64,000 nucleotides of DNA from positions 1,302,001 to 1,366,000 of the forward strand of contig JAESUZ010001514.1 in assembly GCA_017311185.1 (NCBI GenBank), read 5' to 3'. The position numbers were made by a program, and so were the translations under genes. Source of the DNA: Proteles cristata cristata (lineage: Eukaryota; Chordata; Mammalia; Carnivora; Hyaenidae). This document shows positions 1 to 13,912 of this stretch, piece by piece. Every line of letters starts with the position of its first letter. The stretch's first letter is position 1. The notes below the pieces were generated by a model. That model was given only the letters and a program-made list of their open reading frames with translations, searched no databases and was not told the DNA's origin.

Positions 1-1241
1 TGCCTCCAGCTTCTCCCCTGCCCATGCACACCTCGCTCAAAGCCATGGTTGGCTCCCCACAGAGAAGTTCCAGTCACATCACGCGTCTCCCCTTCTCAGA
101 GACACCCCCAGGCTCCCCAGGCTCTGCCGGTTAAAGGACACAGGGCCCTGCACAGGCATTCTCCGTGTGCCACGTCATGGCCCTCCTGAGTCTTTGCCAC
201 ACCGGTGCCCTCCTGGTGGCCCGCTTCTCAATGAGCAGGAGCCATTCCCCAGGAATCCCCTCACTTTCCTGCCTGTGTTCACGTGTCTCCGTTTCCATCT
301 GCCTCATCCAAAGCTGAGCTCAAATACTGCCTGTTTCATGTGAGTTCTCCTGACACCCTTTCTTCCTCATAAACTCCCATTCACTCCTTAATCCTCTAGG
401 GGCTCAGTGAGTCTCTTCCTTGATTAGAATCACTTGGATCCCGAAAATGACCTTCTGTCTCTTCTCCCTACAAAGGGCAAGGCTTAGAAGAAGATCCTGC
501 CCTTGGCCCGCTCTCTTTGGTCGCTCTTTCATACAGGGAAGGGATTCCAGTATGAGTGTTCAGGGTCTTCGATAATCCTTGAGCCACGTTTTCCCTGTGT
601 CTCAATGTAGCAGCCAACTCGGTGTCCCTTCTGGTACTTTCTGGGCCCAGGCTTCCTACTGTTTCCTATCCTTCTGCGGGAAGCCCAACCCAGAGAGAGT
701 GGTCAATATTCCTGCCGCTCATTGGTCCCACGCATCCGCTCCTCAGAACAGCCCTGTGGAGGCCAGGCAGACTGGAGTGAAAGATGCACTCTACCATCTT
801 GGCCACCACCATGATGCTTTCAGCGGATAAATCTCCACAGGAGGATCTCTCCGTTCCCTGAGCTGTAATCTGTAGGTCCCTGTGTGGGCCATTCCCTCAA
901 TGGGGCGCCTTTGATTGGACGAGGTGAGTGGCAGAATACAAGTACCAACACCACACCCGCGGTGACAATAGCAGGCCCTTCATCTCGGGGCTGTGCTTCT
1001 CTCTATAAGGGAAGGCCTCGATGACCACCTGCTGAACAGAACCAAACTGACTTATTCCTTGATGACTCATCCTCTCCTTCCCATCAGCCCCCGTGACAGC
1101 CTTGGTGGTCAGAATGTGCTCCTCTGACTCTCTCTTGCTGGGGAATCCTGAAGCTCCTCTATGACCCTGTTCTATACTGGGTAGACACCCCTGGGAGGGT
1201 ACCTGCTCCAGAATCCCAGAGGGCCTCGTTGCCTTACTCAC
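1..1241. other. Partial intron 8 of SH3TC2
   Basis: I looked for exon 9 (expected to encode a segment near EERCSLLALGSDKQ in human) on the minus strand and did not find it. The 114-codon minus frame at 897-1241 resembles no known protein and overlaps the exon 8 donor. No repeat was confidently recognised. Confidence 0.6.
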
Positions 1242-1437
1242 ATTGGAGAATAAGACTCAGGATCTATGTTCCTGGTGGGAACAAAGCCCACTTCTCCGGA
1301 GCGCGTCGATTTCCCAATGAACCACTGAAGCCCAGGAATGACAAAGCCGATGATCTCGATGCTTTCTCCCCGGTGAAAATTCAGCTCATCCTTGTCTTCC
1401 CTCTTATATTCTTTCCAGGCCCTACATTTCCCTCTGC
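1242..1437 (-). CDS. SH3TC2: SH3TC2 coding exon 8 (second SH3 domain)
   Basis: Acceptor TTTCTCCACAG ends at 1438 and donor GTGAGT starts at 1241; length is 196 nt. It encodes [20 protein letters not shown], then [20 protein letters not shown] and [20 protein letters not shown]. The second SH3 domain shows the RT-loop DELNF, the QWFIGK tryptophan strand and the GFVP signature. The ALTGYEPGE stretch of human is AWKEYKRED here, a local divergence in an otherwise conserved domain. The last codon (AT of Met) is split into exon 9, which is outside the window. Confidence 0.94.
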
Positions 1438-1874
1438 CTGTGGAGAAATAACATCCATGTCAACTAAACAAGGCAGAAACTGCTTCCAGTGTAATATGAA
1501 ATGAAGGGTCCCCAGGATTTAGGATTTCAAGGACCAGTAAAATCTCCCCACCCACCCCAGCCCCCCTCCCCCAAGAAAAGAAATTGGCAGGAACAACACA
1601 GGGTAACTGGCTTTTAATTTTGCCCAACTAGAACATTCAAAGAAAGGAACTACCATCCACGGTCACCATCACTTTACAAAAGAAATGATATACTAACAAA
1701 TGCAGAAAAGATCATCTCAGAATACTGGATATACGCTAAAACTGAATTAAGTTCACTCATGGAAAACTGGAAAGCTGACTATATTGTCCTACGGTGTCTG
1801 ATTTGTCATGATCTTGTAAATACTTCATCGTGCTTAGCACAAATCCACAGACCAGTGTGAGAAACATTGGGGAA

Positions 1875-2045
1875 TCTCCCCATTTCCTTCCAGCTCCTTT
1901 GGCCACTATGAGCCTCAGTCTCCCCAGCTGTAAAATGAGAATAATAAGAACTCTTGCCTTATAAATATTAGGAAACGCCAAAGAGATTAGGTGTGAAATG
2001 CCTGATACCTAATCAACCCTCAATAAATATTAGCCTCATGTCACT
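1875..2045 (+). mobile_element. MIR SINE relic
   Basis: CCTCAGTCTCCCCAGCTGTA, AAATGAGAATAATAAGAACT and the end CCCTCAATAAATATTAGCC match the 3' half of MIR. In SH3TC2 intron 7. Confidence 0.7.
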
Positions 2046-3569
2046 GGTGAAGCAAAAACTGCTCAGGACCCTATCTGGAAGATGTCCCTTCTGACTGTGG
2101 TCATTACTCAGCTGGGGGAGTTTCCCAGCTAAGATCTAGCAATGACATCTTGATAAGCCCTGTACCATCCACTTAACAAAGTACATTTAAGCCCGTTTTC
2201 TCAGATCCTCCGAAGAGTCCTAAGGGGATCAGATTACCCTTTTTATACGTTAAAAGGTGGAAGCACAGAGAGGATCTGTGATTTATCTAAGGAACTCAGT
2301 CTCTCAGCTGCTGGTTAACCTTTCTTTCTGCTAATCCTGCTTTGCTTAGAATGATGGTTTTTATGTCGCTTAGTTTCCATATTTGCTTTAGCTGCTCTGC
2401 TAAAGCTACTGGCTTTTTTTTTTTACCTCTGACATTTTTGATCAAGTCACTATTGATTCTGTCTTCAAGGTCAGAAATTCCCACCACTTTGTGGGCTGGT
2501 GGTATCTGTGGTGTATTAAACACTTGCAGTGTGAAATAACTGTACTAAGTGATTTTCAGATGCCCTTTAGTTGATTTCTCATGATGTGCAAAGTCAGTTT
2601 TATGGTAACATTTTACTCATGAGGAACTTGTGGCATGGTAAGAGCTCGTGGATTGGCTGAGACCACGCTGGTCTTAAGGTGTGGAGTCAGATTTTGAACC
2701 CAGAGCAGACTTCACAGGCCCGTATTCATAACTCCAGGGAATGCTTGTACTGCCTCAGATAGCTGAAAATCTTATTTATGGTCAGCTGATGGATTAGAGC
2801 TAATGTCTGGGTTCCATAATTCCCTGCATTTCTTTTTATAAAGTGTTATTTGGAAAAAACATAAAGGGTTATTGGGGTTCAGAACTTACAAAATTGCACT
2901 TGGGCTAAATTGGTTGGGAGTGGGGAGGGGCTCTAAGGATGAAGATGAAAGGAAGTTCATTCTAGATACTTAGAAAGCATTACAGATGCTTAGTATCTGT
3001 ATACTCAAGATACTTAGAAAACATTTCCAGTTGATACATACGTACTTATAGATACATGCGTATCTATATATATACATATATACATATACTTCATTTATTT
3101 ACCCAACAGGTATTTACTGAGTATATCCGTTGTGTGCCAGTCATTCTGACTCTTCCTAAATTCAAGCCCAATTTCACCTAACTTTAAGGGACATTAGAAA
3201 AACATTTTGACCAGAGATTGAAAACAGGCAGCCTGCAGGCCACATGTGACCCACACCTGGTTTCTTATTCACCCATATTCATTTACATCCCTATGGTCCC
3301 TGCCACTACCCTACATCTTCCATCCAGGTCCTCAGGCCTCTGTGTGTTCTCTGTGCCCCTGTGAGCATTTGTGTCAATAGCCCTGGATTGAGACCTCTCA
3401 TTTCACAGGCAAAGAAACCCATGCTATAGACAGCAGCCAGCCTCTCCACATCCAGGGAGCAACAGAGGCTAAACAGGAATTCACACCAACGGACTCCAAA
3501 CTTGCAGATAAAATTAGGAGGCGGGGCAATATGATCTCCCTGGCAATACCCTCTTCAACTCAGCCATAC

Positions 3570-3643
3570 CGATCTGATAGGAGCCCGTCCAATCCCTCTT
3601 CCTGGAAAGGCCACAGCTTCCTGGATAATTCTTTAGGAACCAT
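3570..3643 (-). CDS. SH3TC2: SH3TC2 coding exon 7
   Basis: This 74-nt exon reads [20 protein letters not shown] then SYQI and is identical to the human segment as I recall it. The acceptor ends in TTGGCAG at 3644 and the donor is GTATGG from 3569. It links the two SH3 domains. An open frame runs on past the donor into the intron, but that extension is not coding. Confidence 0.97.
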
Positions 3644-3997
3644 CTGCCAATGGAAACAGGGGGTTTGCAAACAAAGATTTCAACAAAATGACAACCCCAA
3701 GCAGAACAGTCCATTAAAATAACAACAAGGGTGATGATGGTAAGTATCATGGTTATTACCCCTATTATAATGACAGCAAACATTTACTGAGCATTTAGGC
3801 AGTGTGAAAAAGGAGAATTCAGCAGGCCCAGGATGGTTTTTTGGCTCTACAATTAGTTCGCCAGTTAAATAACTAACAAAGGATCCCTTTCCTTTATCAC
3901 CATCAGATTCTCTGCCAGAGCCAACCACAGGGTCCACAGCCTGAGATCATGTGTATTGTCACTTGGCATGTTTGAGTTGACAACATCTTCCGGAAGG

Positions 3998-4180
3998 GAT
4001 TTTCAAACTTTAGTATGGAACACATCCTCTTACGTTCAAAGGGAGCTTATATAAAGTGCAAATTCCTGAATCTAATCCTAATAGAGTCTGAAGATGGCCA
4101 GTGGGGGGCACTGAATTTGTAGTAAATCCCAGATGATTCTGATACAAATGGTCCCCAGTCCCCACATTGAGAAACACTGC
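3998..4180 (+). mobile_element. MER5A-like hAT-Charlie element
   Basis: TCAAACTTTAGTATGGAACA, CAGATGATTCTGATACAAAT and TTGAGAAACACTGC are typical of MER5A. In intron 6. Confidence 0.7.
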
Positions 4181-4418
4181 ATTTGGAGACTCGGCAGTAG
4201 GTTTTCTCTTAGGTACAAGGTCCATCCGAAATTCTGAGTTGTCTCTGATGTCATCAAATTGTGCACATTTTGACAAAATAACGAAAGACAAAAAACCATC
4301 CAGATCTTGTTCCCTCCCTAGCACTCTAGATGCCCTTATCTGCAAGCACGTTTACTCTGTTCCGTGCAGACCTCGGGCAGCTCTGGGACCCACTCCCAAG
4401 ATGCAGGTGGCTACTCAC

Positions 4419-4620
4419 TGGTGGAAAGGGAGCGGCAGAGGTTCGAGGGCTGACACTGGCACAAGGCCCCGCTGACCAGTCACCAGGGACATGCCCTCCC
4501 ACTCGGATCCGCCTTCAGCTATTTTCACAGAGATTAACTCCTTCTTCCAAAGTGTCAAGTACTCCCCTTCCTTCTCAGGTGGCTGAGCCACGGGGCACAT
4601 GGCTCTGCAGAAGAAGTAGC
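4419..4620 (-). CDS. SH3TC2: SH3TC2 coding exon 6 (first SH3 domain)
   Basis: Acceptor TTGTCTACAG ends at 4621 and donor GTGAGT starts at 4418; length is 202 nt. The protein includes [20 protein letters not shown] and [20 protein letters not shown], with the typical late SH3 strand pattern [13 protein letters not shown]. This is the first SH3 domain, human residues about 177-244. The glycine codon is shared with exon 5 and the glutamine codon with exon 7. No disruption was seen. Confidence 0.97.
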
Positions 4621-5324
4621 CTGTAGACAATGAGAAAAGCCCCTCCAAGGAGTAGAAGAAAGTGAAAAGGGAGTATCGCACAATGTAACCTTTTAACAGA
4701 AGCCCAGATGCTTTTCTTCCTGGGAGTCAACTACACAGCCAAGGGAAAGACATCCCAGAGAGACTTTGTGATCCCAGAAAAACCACACCAGGGGGGAAAA
4801 AGCCACTAAGAGGGAGCGCACTTAAATTAAACAGCATAAACTCAGAGTAATTTGTGAGAATAAGGTGTAACTGGGACTTGGCCTTGAAAAAAAAATGAAA
4901 CAAGAATTAATGAAACTATATTTAACAGAATTTCAGTTACAATCCCAACCTTCTGCTTAATCTTAGGACCAAAAAAGAATAAATGAAGTTGATTTCAGCG
5001 AACAGAATATCTCCAACTAGATTTTGTAGTAGCACAGTGTAGAATTCTGTCTTTCAACCGTGATTTGTGCGATGCAGTCATTAACAGCATCATTTTGGAA
5101 AACAGTATGCAAATCTGGCTTTTTGCGTGTGTCTGCAATATCATCAGTTGTTAGGAGATTGCTTAGAACCTTGTTCAGATGCTTCCTCGTAAACAGATAA
5201 GCAGGTGCTCTAAGAAGTTCCCCGACACCGTTTTCCTCGATCTCATGAAATCTTGCAGGTTTTGTAGAATTTGTGATTTCATTTTACAATCAAACTCTAT
5301 CATATATCTTTTAAAGGGACTCTT

Positions 5325-5478
5325 ACTCTTGGATGCACATTAGCATCATCCGGGCAATTTTCAAAAATCCCAAAGCCTGGCTCCTCCCTCTGGAGATTGA
5401 ATTGGCCCAGGTGGACCCCTGGCATGGACAGCTTCTAAAAATTCCCCCAAGCAGTTCTAACATCAGATAATTAGTGGG
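5325..5478 (+). mobile_element. MER5A-like hAT-Charlie element
   Basis: GCACATTAGCATCATCCGGG and ATTGGCCCAGGTGGACCCC in intron 5. Confidence 0.6.
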
Positions 5479-5613
5479 GACTGACAATTATAGCCGTTCG
5501 TGTGATGTCAGTGTCAGACCAGGAGAGATGTTTGGAGTCGTATTATAAGAGGTGGGCTCATTTATGAACATTCTCACCTTTAAATGTTTTCACCTCTCTT
5601 TGCATCCTAATTA

Positions 5614-6000
<387 letters not shown>

Positions 6001-6489
6001 TCATTTTTCAATGATATTTACCATTCCCAATAATTATGGGTCTCCATGAAAGCACAGTGAGCTGACCAACCCTAATTTCCTTTTTCTAATATGTCCATGG
6101 ACAGATCTCCAAGATCATAATTTGGACTCTGAGGGACCCTGGTCACCCTCCCCCCTTTAAAGTTTTCCTGACTTGAGTTTCAAATTTCTATGTGGCTGAT
6201 GATGCAGTGGCTGGTGGGCTGTCCGTGACCCACAAAGGAGTCAGGATTTTCTTTAACATCCCCTCTCTGAGCCTCTCCATCAGTCATGCTCACTATGGTC
6301 TCCCTTGTTACAACCAGACTAAATTGCAACCGTGGATGATAATTCACATATGCCTTTAAATGTGACTTATCTGTATTCAAACTGCTTCTTTTAAGACTTC
6401 CTCTTTCTTATGATGCAAAACCCTGTTTTTTTCCCATCCTGACTCTCCGTTATACCTATACAGGCTTCATGTGTTTCCTATAGTTGTGC

Positions 6490-6645
6490 TTCTTGTACTT
6501 TAATTGCACACAAGACACCTGGGGAGCTTATTAAAATACAGATGCCGGTTCAGTAGGTCTGGGATGGGACCTGGGACCCTATTTCTGTAACGAGCTCCAC
6601 ACGATGCCCATGCTGCTGCTCCATGGATTAGACTTTGAACTGAAG
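6490..6645 (+). mobile_element. MER5A-like hAT-Charlie element
   Basis: CACCTGGGGAGCTTATTAAA, TACAGATGCCGGTTCAGTAG and CATGCTGCTGCTCCATGG in intron 4. Confidence 0.7.
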
Positions 6646-7155
6646 ATGGGTCCCTAAATGATCACAAGAGATGGATGCAAAGTGTGGAGAGCAGGAAATC
6701 ACCATGACTATGAGAAGTTATATCTTCTAGCCAAGAGCCATCTTGACCCTTCCCCCCTATACAAGGTCACTTCCTGGAAAACCCTGCAGTCTGAGTCCTT
6801 TAGCAGATAACTCCCCATCCCTTTCTTTGATGCTTTTCCAAAAACATGAGCTAACATATCCAGAACTTTACTATTCTGAGCAGCTAACTTTGATCTTACT
6901 CAAGACTGGTTCCTTTATTTTTTCTTTAAACCATGAATCGGCATCTCTCTCAGTCCTTCGAATTTAGTCTATCACTAAGAACTGTCTGCCAATTGATTGA
7001 TTATCTAAGAAAGTAGTCTTTCCGGCAATCAAAGAAATGTGGCACATAGCATTTGAGGGTAGTAGTCAATATTTGCTTTAGACTTTGTTCCAGGCAATTT
7101 GTGATATTACAAAAGTTGACCATCCATATCAGCGCTCTACCTCTTTTGATTATCA

Positions 7156-7395
<240 letters not shown>

Positions 7396-7439
7396 TTAAT
7401 GACATCCCAGACATGCAAAATGCTTCATATGAATTTCTC

Positions 7440-7720
7440 GATTGTGGCATTGATTTGAAAAGAAAAAACAAAGGAAACAACCTAAATGTCCACCAACAGG
7501 AGACTGGTTAAAATGAATTATGACTCATCCATGCAATGGATATGATATGATGCAGCCATAAAAAAGGAATGAGGAAATTCTTTGTGCAGGGGCAAAGCCT
7601 CCAAACATACATTGCTAGATGCAACAACGGAAAGAAAGCAACGTGCAGAACTGTGGGCAAAGAATACTCCCTTTGTATTTAAAAAAAAAAAAAAAGGTGT
7701 ATAGGGGAGGGGGAAGGATA
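7440..7720 (+). mobile_element. L1 fragment (old L1M-type 3' region)
   Basis: GAAACAACCTAAATGTCCACC, and GCAGCCATAAAAAAGGAATG further on, are the usual 3' region of old L1 elements. It lies in SH3TC2 intron 3, antisense to the gene. Confidence 0.65.
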
Positions 7721-9689
7721 AATAACAGAAGGCACCTTGGAAGCCAGTTTGATTGTGATTCTATGTCTAATGATTATTTTTATAAAGCTGACAAGCAAGC
7801 AGAAAACCGAATTACATGCAAACAAAAACCATCCACAGCGACCCCCCCCACCGAGACCATCTGTGTTAACCCTTTTGTGCATTAACTCTGAATCCTCGTT
7901 CCTCTCCATGAGCTTGGATGTAACTATTTTTATATAAATAGAACTACATTATGTAAATTGTTTTGTAATCTTCTTTTGTAACGAAATAATATGTTGTGAA
8001 CCCTCTCCCTTGTCATTAAATGACCTGCATTCTTTTTACTGGTGACATATGCCATTGCTACATCAACATAATGAATTCTTAACATTGCCTTATGGTTAAA
8101 CGTTTGAGTTGTTTCCATTTCCTCACCATCCTGAACAGTACTGGGATAAACATCCAATGGTTAAATCTTCGTACACATCTTTGATTGGCTTGACAAAAGT
8201 TATTCTGAGATGTGCAGCTGGGAAGGCAGATATTCATGTTTTCAGTCCTAACATGCGGGAGCCAAACTGCCCTTCAGAAAGGCTGTGCTAGACCATTTTG
8301 CCTGCTTCACCTCCCCTTCTTTTAATACCTGAGAAAACAGGCCTGAAACACTATACAGACTGGGGTTTCCCCTAAAATCTTTCTGTTGCTTGCCCAAGCT
8401 TTTAGAGCTGACTATAATGAGTGATGGTCAGGATATCCTTTCTCCCCCAGGCCAGGTCCAGCCGTCAAAGATCACCCCCGGAACACTATTCTGGGGGAAC
8501 CCTATGGAAAGAAGAGGATAGAAAGAGAGGAAGGAAGAGAGGAAGAGACACCAGGCCAGCAAAGTCAAAACTCTGGGGTTCTCCCCAACCAGGCCCCAGG
8601 AGTCCCCAAGTCCCTGGAGGATGTCAATCCTGTTGATCAGGGAACGGGCTCTAGATAAAAATTGATTTCCAGGAGATTCATTAATTGTGAGGCACTTCAC
8701 CAAGAGCTTTAGGAACCATGTCTCATTTACTCACAAGAATCCTGTAAAAAGAGTACAATTACATGGCTCTATACGTTCTAGGATGCACTTTTCCCGCATT
8801 TGATCATTTCTGAAATAAAAGAGAAAGAAGTGCGATGTCCTACTTGTGTGGCAGCATGTCTTTTCTTCCATTGAGGTATATAAAATGTTGGGGCCTTTTC
8901 TCATCAAACAGCATCTCAGATTTAATAGAAAATGGCACTGTCCATGTCAAGGAGGCCCAGGCACAGACAGGGTAAGCCATTTGCCCACGGTCCCCTACGT
9001 GGGTGCTGTGACACTCTGGCACACAAGCTTGCCTGGCTCCCTCCTCCACCCAGCGGACCACCTGGCTCAGTCACACCCAGCTCTTGCCCACGCCACAAGT
9101 GACTCAAATTTTAAAAGTACTTTGGTGCCAGTGAGCGGCTCGGGCCTCCGAGTTCTGAATTCTGGAAATTAAAAAAGCCACACACTACTATTTATAGCTT
9201 ACCTACTATTTATGGAACCTATGCCACCACCCAAGCAAAGTGCCAAGCTCTCTACAGATACTGACTCACTGACTCCTCCCACCAAACCAGACACTTTTTT
9301 TTTTTACATGACAGATTAATAGAACACATTTCCCTTTATAATTTGTATCAAATTAATTCGGGGACTGTAAAAATAACTAGGACATATTAGTTTTTTACAT
9401 AAAGTAATATTCTCTTTCTCCTACATCTAGCTGCAGCAACTTTTAACCATTTCTGGTTAAGTGGTTAACCAGAAATTTGGCTCTCCTAATAAGTCCCTCC
9501 TAAGCTGTAAATAATTTGGTCAGACCCTTCTTCCTTGGTGGAATGACTGAAGAGACTAGCTCCTCACTATGGAAGAGGAGGAACTGGTGTTTTACTTTAA
9601 TGCCTTTATCTCCTCCCATTCTAAAATGTATAGTTACTAATTTTTGATTGGCAATTTTGGTAATTTAAAAAATATATATACTTATTGGT

Positions 9690-9905
9690 TACTGGTGGTG
9701 AGGGAAGGAGACAGAGGGGAGTTATTGTTTAGCAGGTATGGCGTTTCCATTTGAGATGATGAAAAAGTTATGGAATAAATTGTGATAATGGCTGCATAAC
9801 AAGGTGAGTGCACTTAATGCTACTGAATTATGCACTGAAAATAGTTAAAGTTCAAAATTTATGTTATATATATTTTATCATAATAAAAAATTCCAATAAA
9901 ATTCC
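9690..9905 (+). mobile_element. L1 3' end fragment
   Basis: GGGGAGTTATTGTTTAGCAGG, GATGATGAAAAAGTTATGG and TTTTATCATAATAAAA are the usual end of old mammalian L1 3' UTRs. Confidence 0.6.
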
Positions 9906-10173
9906 AATTAAAAAATTTTTTTAATTCCTTAAGTATACTTGATGAAGTAGATATCATAACGATTCCCATTCTACACAGGTAAGTAACTTGTGGAAGGTCA
10001 ACCAACCAATAGCGGCAGATTTGAAACCGAAAGTCAGATTTTCTCTGACTGCAACTCCTTGCCAGCTTCCGAGTGCTGCCTATTCTTGAGCAGAAAATGT
10101 GCACATTTTCATTCATTCTTTCCTTCAGCCAGCCATGTTCTTGAGGGCCTACTTTGTTTCTGGCGCTGTCCTA

Positions 10174-10371
<198 letters not shown>

Positions 10372-10378
10372 TTAAAGA

Positions 10379-10412
10379 GGAGAGAGAGAGACAGAGACAG
10401 AGACAGAGATGC
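10379..10412. repeat. (GAGAGA/GACAGA) low-complexity tract
   Basis: GA-rich hexamer run just upstream of the exon 3 acceptor in gene orientation. On the transcript strand it is CT-rich, about 9-40 nt before the splice site, so it probably serves as an extended polypyrimidine tract. Confidence 0.8.
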
Positions 10413-10939
10413 AATCAGGTCAGGCTGGAAACCCAATAAAAGGGAAGAAAGAATTAGATAAGCCCCCATGTTTCCCACACCTAAACCTTAAATTGGTATC
10501 CTCATTCATTAGAGATTACAAGTACTCCTAACTTTCTAACCATCTTCTGAGCACCTTTTTAAAAATGTCTCCCAAGGAGAAAAAGAAAAAGGCTGAAGTT
10601 CTAGCATGTTCTTGGAAACCTACGAGTTGCTGTTGGTTATTTCTGCTTTGAACAAGGTGTAGTCCTACACTGCCTGGCACTGAGATGACAGTGCCGACAC
10701 AAACAGCTAGACATATATTGCCTCCTGTGGATGACTTGTGAAAGTTTTGAACAGATACCAATTTATCCATTTACATGGAAACCTATTAATATGTCAAATG
10801 TTTGATATGTAATAGATGGTACATACTTTGTGCACTATGTATACACTATGTATACATTTTCTCACTCTTTCTTTCTAATAATGTTTCTGTTAATGTTTGT
10901 CACGGTTTTTGGTGAATGGATTAAGGTCTGCCTTTAATT

Positions 10940-11210
10940 TGTTCAAAATGCACATTTATTCAACCACTATTGTGAGCAGAAGCTACTTTGGGTGCTGGGG
11001 CACCCTGGGAACAAAATAGACATGGCCCCTGTTCTCACAGAGCTTGTATTCTAGCAAGTAACCAATTCAGTGAACATAATAGTTTCAGATGGAGAAAAGT
11101 GCTACAAAAGAAAAGTAATCAGGTTAACAGACAGGGACAGAGCACTTGGAGGCTGGGGTATACCTTTGAATAGTGTTGTGAGAGAAGGTCACGCTGGGGA
11201 GGTTCATCTT
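10940..11210 (+). mobile_element. L2 relic
   Basis: TTCTCACAGAGCTTGTATTC, TCTAGCAAGTAACCAATTC and GATGGAGAAAAGTGCTAC are typical of an L2 3' region. In intron 2. Confidence 0.55.
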
Positions 11211-11669
11211 ATAATCGCACTTTGCCACATGCCTCCTTTAGACAATAAGTAGCAATCTTGTTAATAATTATCAAATACGAGGAGCCACAAAGGCACTGGA
11301 CTGCATAATCATGGTGATCTCTCTTCTTCTAACCCTAACTTGGCAGAGACTTTGCAAATCCTTGAGCACTTTGAAGATGGCCCCTCTCATGCTGACCCGG
11401 GTAACACAAAGCAGCCTGGATTCCTATCTGTGAAAGGCCCATTTTTAACCTAGAAGTCCTGAAAATGCTGTGGCTGCCAATCAGCTCCAATAAATAAACA
11501 CCCAACTGACCTGACGCTGGTGTGAACTGCGGGTGGATGTTTGTTCCACTCCGTTCCTCCCTGGCCTGTGATCTAATCTCATCCAAGCCCTCCATCTTCA
11601 GCTGCCCGGATCCAGCCCTCTGTCTGGTAGCCTCACTGATCAGCACACTGACCTCTAGGAGGAGGCAAA

Positions 11670-11915
11670 GGCCAGGGAGGCGGAGCCACACAGACCTGGG
11701 CTCAAAGCCTGGCTCTGCGCTGGCTAACTGCGCTATGCTGACCAGTTAATTTCCTCTCTGTGCTTGACTTTTCTCATTAGCAAAATGACTTTTCGAATAC
11801 CTATCTCACACAGCTTTTAAGAGGCTTACCAATGAGATGATGCATATAAAGCTTTTTGTTCAGTGCCTCCAATATAGGAAATAGTCAATGGATACCTTAA
11901 GCATTAGCTACTGAC
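11670..11915 (+). mobile_element. MIR SINE relic
   Basis: ACAGACCTGGGCTCAAAGCC, TGGCTCTGCGCTGGCTAACT, and the region around GATGATGCATATAAAGC at the 3' end. Confidence 0.7.
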
Positions 11916-13339
11916 TCTCACAAACTCCCTACCCCCACCCCAGTGCTGCAGCAAAATTACTGACCTCTCTGCTCCCATCTTGTCACACCTGTAATGAACC
12001 TTGACTCTGATTCTGTGATGCCTTTTCACCAAGCCCATTACTCCTGTCCTTCCAAAGCCTGATCCAAACTCCCTTTTAGAATCTCTCGCAATAGCCCCAG
12101 ATGAATGACAGCACCTTTGGTGTGGATCTCCTTGGCCTGCATATGAATCCATGGATATGTCACTCCAAAGACTGGATTTAAGTGAGCAAATGGCCTTTGA
12201 GATCCCAACAGGTGAGAGCCACCAGTGAGTGTCTCCTGTCTGGGATCCTACAGTGCCCTCAGCATGACCAGACAGGGGAATAAATCAAGTTCACCGCAGT
12301 GTTAGTGTGAAGTGCATTTTGTCATTTCTTTAAAAAAATCTTTCTGTAAACCTGTCGTTTCATCATGCTAGTGTATCTGATTGATTGTGTCTATGACTCT
12401 TCCGCCTAAAGGAGAGATTGGCGGCTTGAGCAAAGTGTCCCCTTCTCACTCAGTGACTTTCCTGGAAACAGCATCATGGAGGAAAATGCTGAAAGATGGA
12501 GAAGACCAGCCCCGGTTGGATAAATTTCACCTATGTGGTACCATTTGTTCATCAGCCTTCATGCATTGATAAGGCAAAATGCTGACTCCACTGCCCTCAG
12601 AAAACAACAGATGGCGAGGTCACTTTTTCTCGAAGATGGCCCCAGCTAACAGACAAATAAGCAGACTGACACGAGAACAAGAAAGGGCAAGGGTTTTCTC
12701 ATTGTCAGCCCAGCAGTTTGACAGAATTTGAAAACTAAAAAAAAAAAAGACCCCGTAATGGCACGTAAGCAATATTCATTTACCTAGTTGATGTCACTCG
12801 AAACATTCATAATGTAAATCTTTTTTGCAAGTCTATCACTTGTGTGCCAGAGAGAAGTACCTGCTTGGAGCAACAGTGAAGACTGGTGGTTATGAACATG
12901 GTCTAAGGTTTGATCTCTTTTCTCATCACCAGCTAGCTTTGTGGCAGTAGGGAAGTTGCCTTTCTCTCTGGGACCCTGCCACCTTTGAAATGGGGAGTTG
13001 GGTGCCACGTCCGAGAGGGCAGCACGGGAGAATGACAAGCGATCACTTGGCACATGCTTGCCTCATGATCTGCACTCAGAACTTGTCCCTGTTACTGTAC
13101 GGCAGACACGGAGTCTTCTGCGGGTTGATCCTCAGAGCTTCTGGTAGGTTCAGCCCAGGTATACCACCCTCAATGTCAGCTCCCCGCCAGCCTCACCGAG
13201 ATCTCCTAACAGGAGCCTTGTGAAAGATGTGTTTTGAGAATTAAATTTCACCCACATTAATTTCAAAATCTTTTTCTGCTTCTGAAAGATTCATATGGGT
13301 TACTTCTGCTCAGCCAATCTCAGGTCACATCATCAACTT

Positions 13340-13760
13340 TTTATTCACTTATTCACCTACTTAACAAATGTTTACTGAGAACCTGCTATATATAAAGTAC
13401 CGTATATAGGATATAGGGAATACGAATGTGACCATGGATAATACCTAAGTATCCAAAAGTATTACCTTGCTCTCCAGCACCTTAAAATTTAATTGATGAT
13501 ACACTTTTTTCAGTATAGCAAATATGTATGGAGCTCCTAGTATGTGCCAAATTGTGAAGAGCTTTGAGTGTCAGACTGAGAAGCTTTAACTTAGTCTTCT
13601 TGCAGGCAATGACTGGAGAGCACTGGAAGATTTGTGAGCAAGTGAATATCATAGTCAAGGTCATGCCTACAACGATGCATTTGGTGGTGGTGCCTAGAAA
13701 GGATAAAGGAAGGGAGCCTGCAGGTGGGAAAGATAAGGATGTTACTGTGGTATTCCACAT
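13340..13760. mobile_element. L2-type relics
   Basis: AACAAATGTTTACTGAGAAC starts one L2 3' piece; GCAATGACTGGAGAGCACTGG starts another. They end just before the AT-rich tract next to SH3TC2 exon 2. Confidence 0.5.
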
Positions 13761-13773
13761 GGATTTAATAGAG

Positions 13774-13912
13774 ATATATATATATTAAATATATATATAA
13801 ATATATATTTATATATTATAAATATAATTATATTTATATAAAATATATAAGATATAAATATAATTATATTTATATAAAATATATTATAAATATAATATAT
13901 ATATATATTAAA
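13774..13912. repeat. AT-only low-complexity tract next to exon 2
   Basis: About 139 bases consisting only of A and T apart from one G near 13850. It contains internal repeats of TATAATTATATTTATATAAA. It starts 27 nt inside the intron that follows SH3TC2 exon 2 and can form hairpins. Confidence 0.95.

Noticed and set aside
897..1241. 114-codon minus-strand open frame
   Set aside because: It overlaps the SH3TC2 exon 8 donor and intron 8, resembles no protein, and does not match expected exon 9.
2296..2523. 75-codon minus-strand frame in SH3TC2 intron 7, on the gene strand
   Set aside because: No homology recognised, and no sign that SH3TC2 has an exon here; the exon 7 to 8 phase already joins correctly without it.
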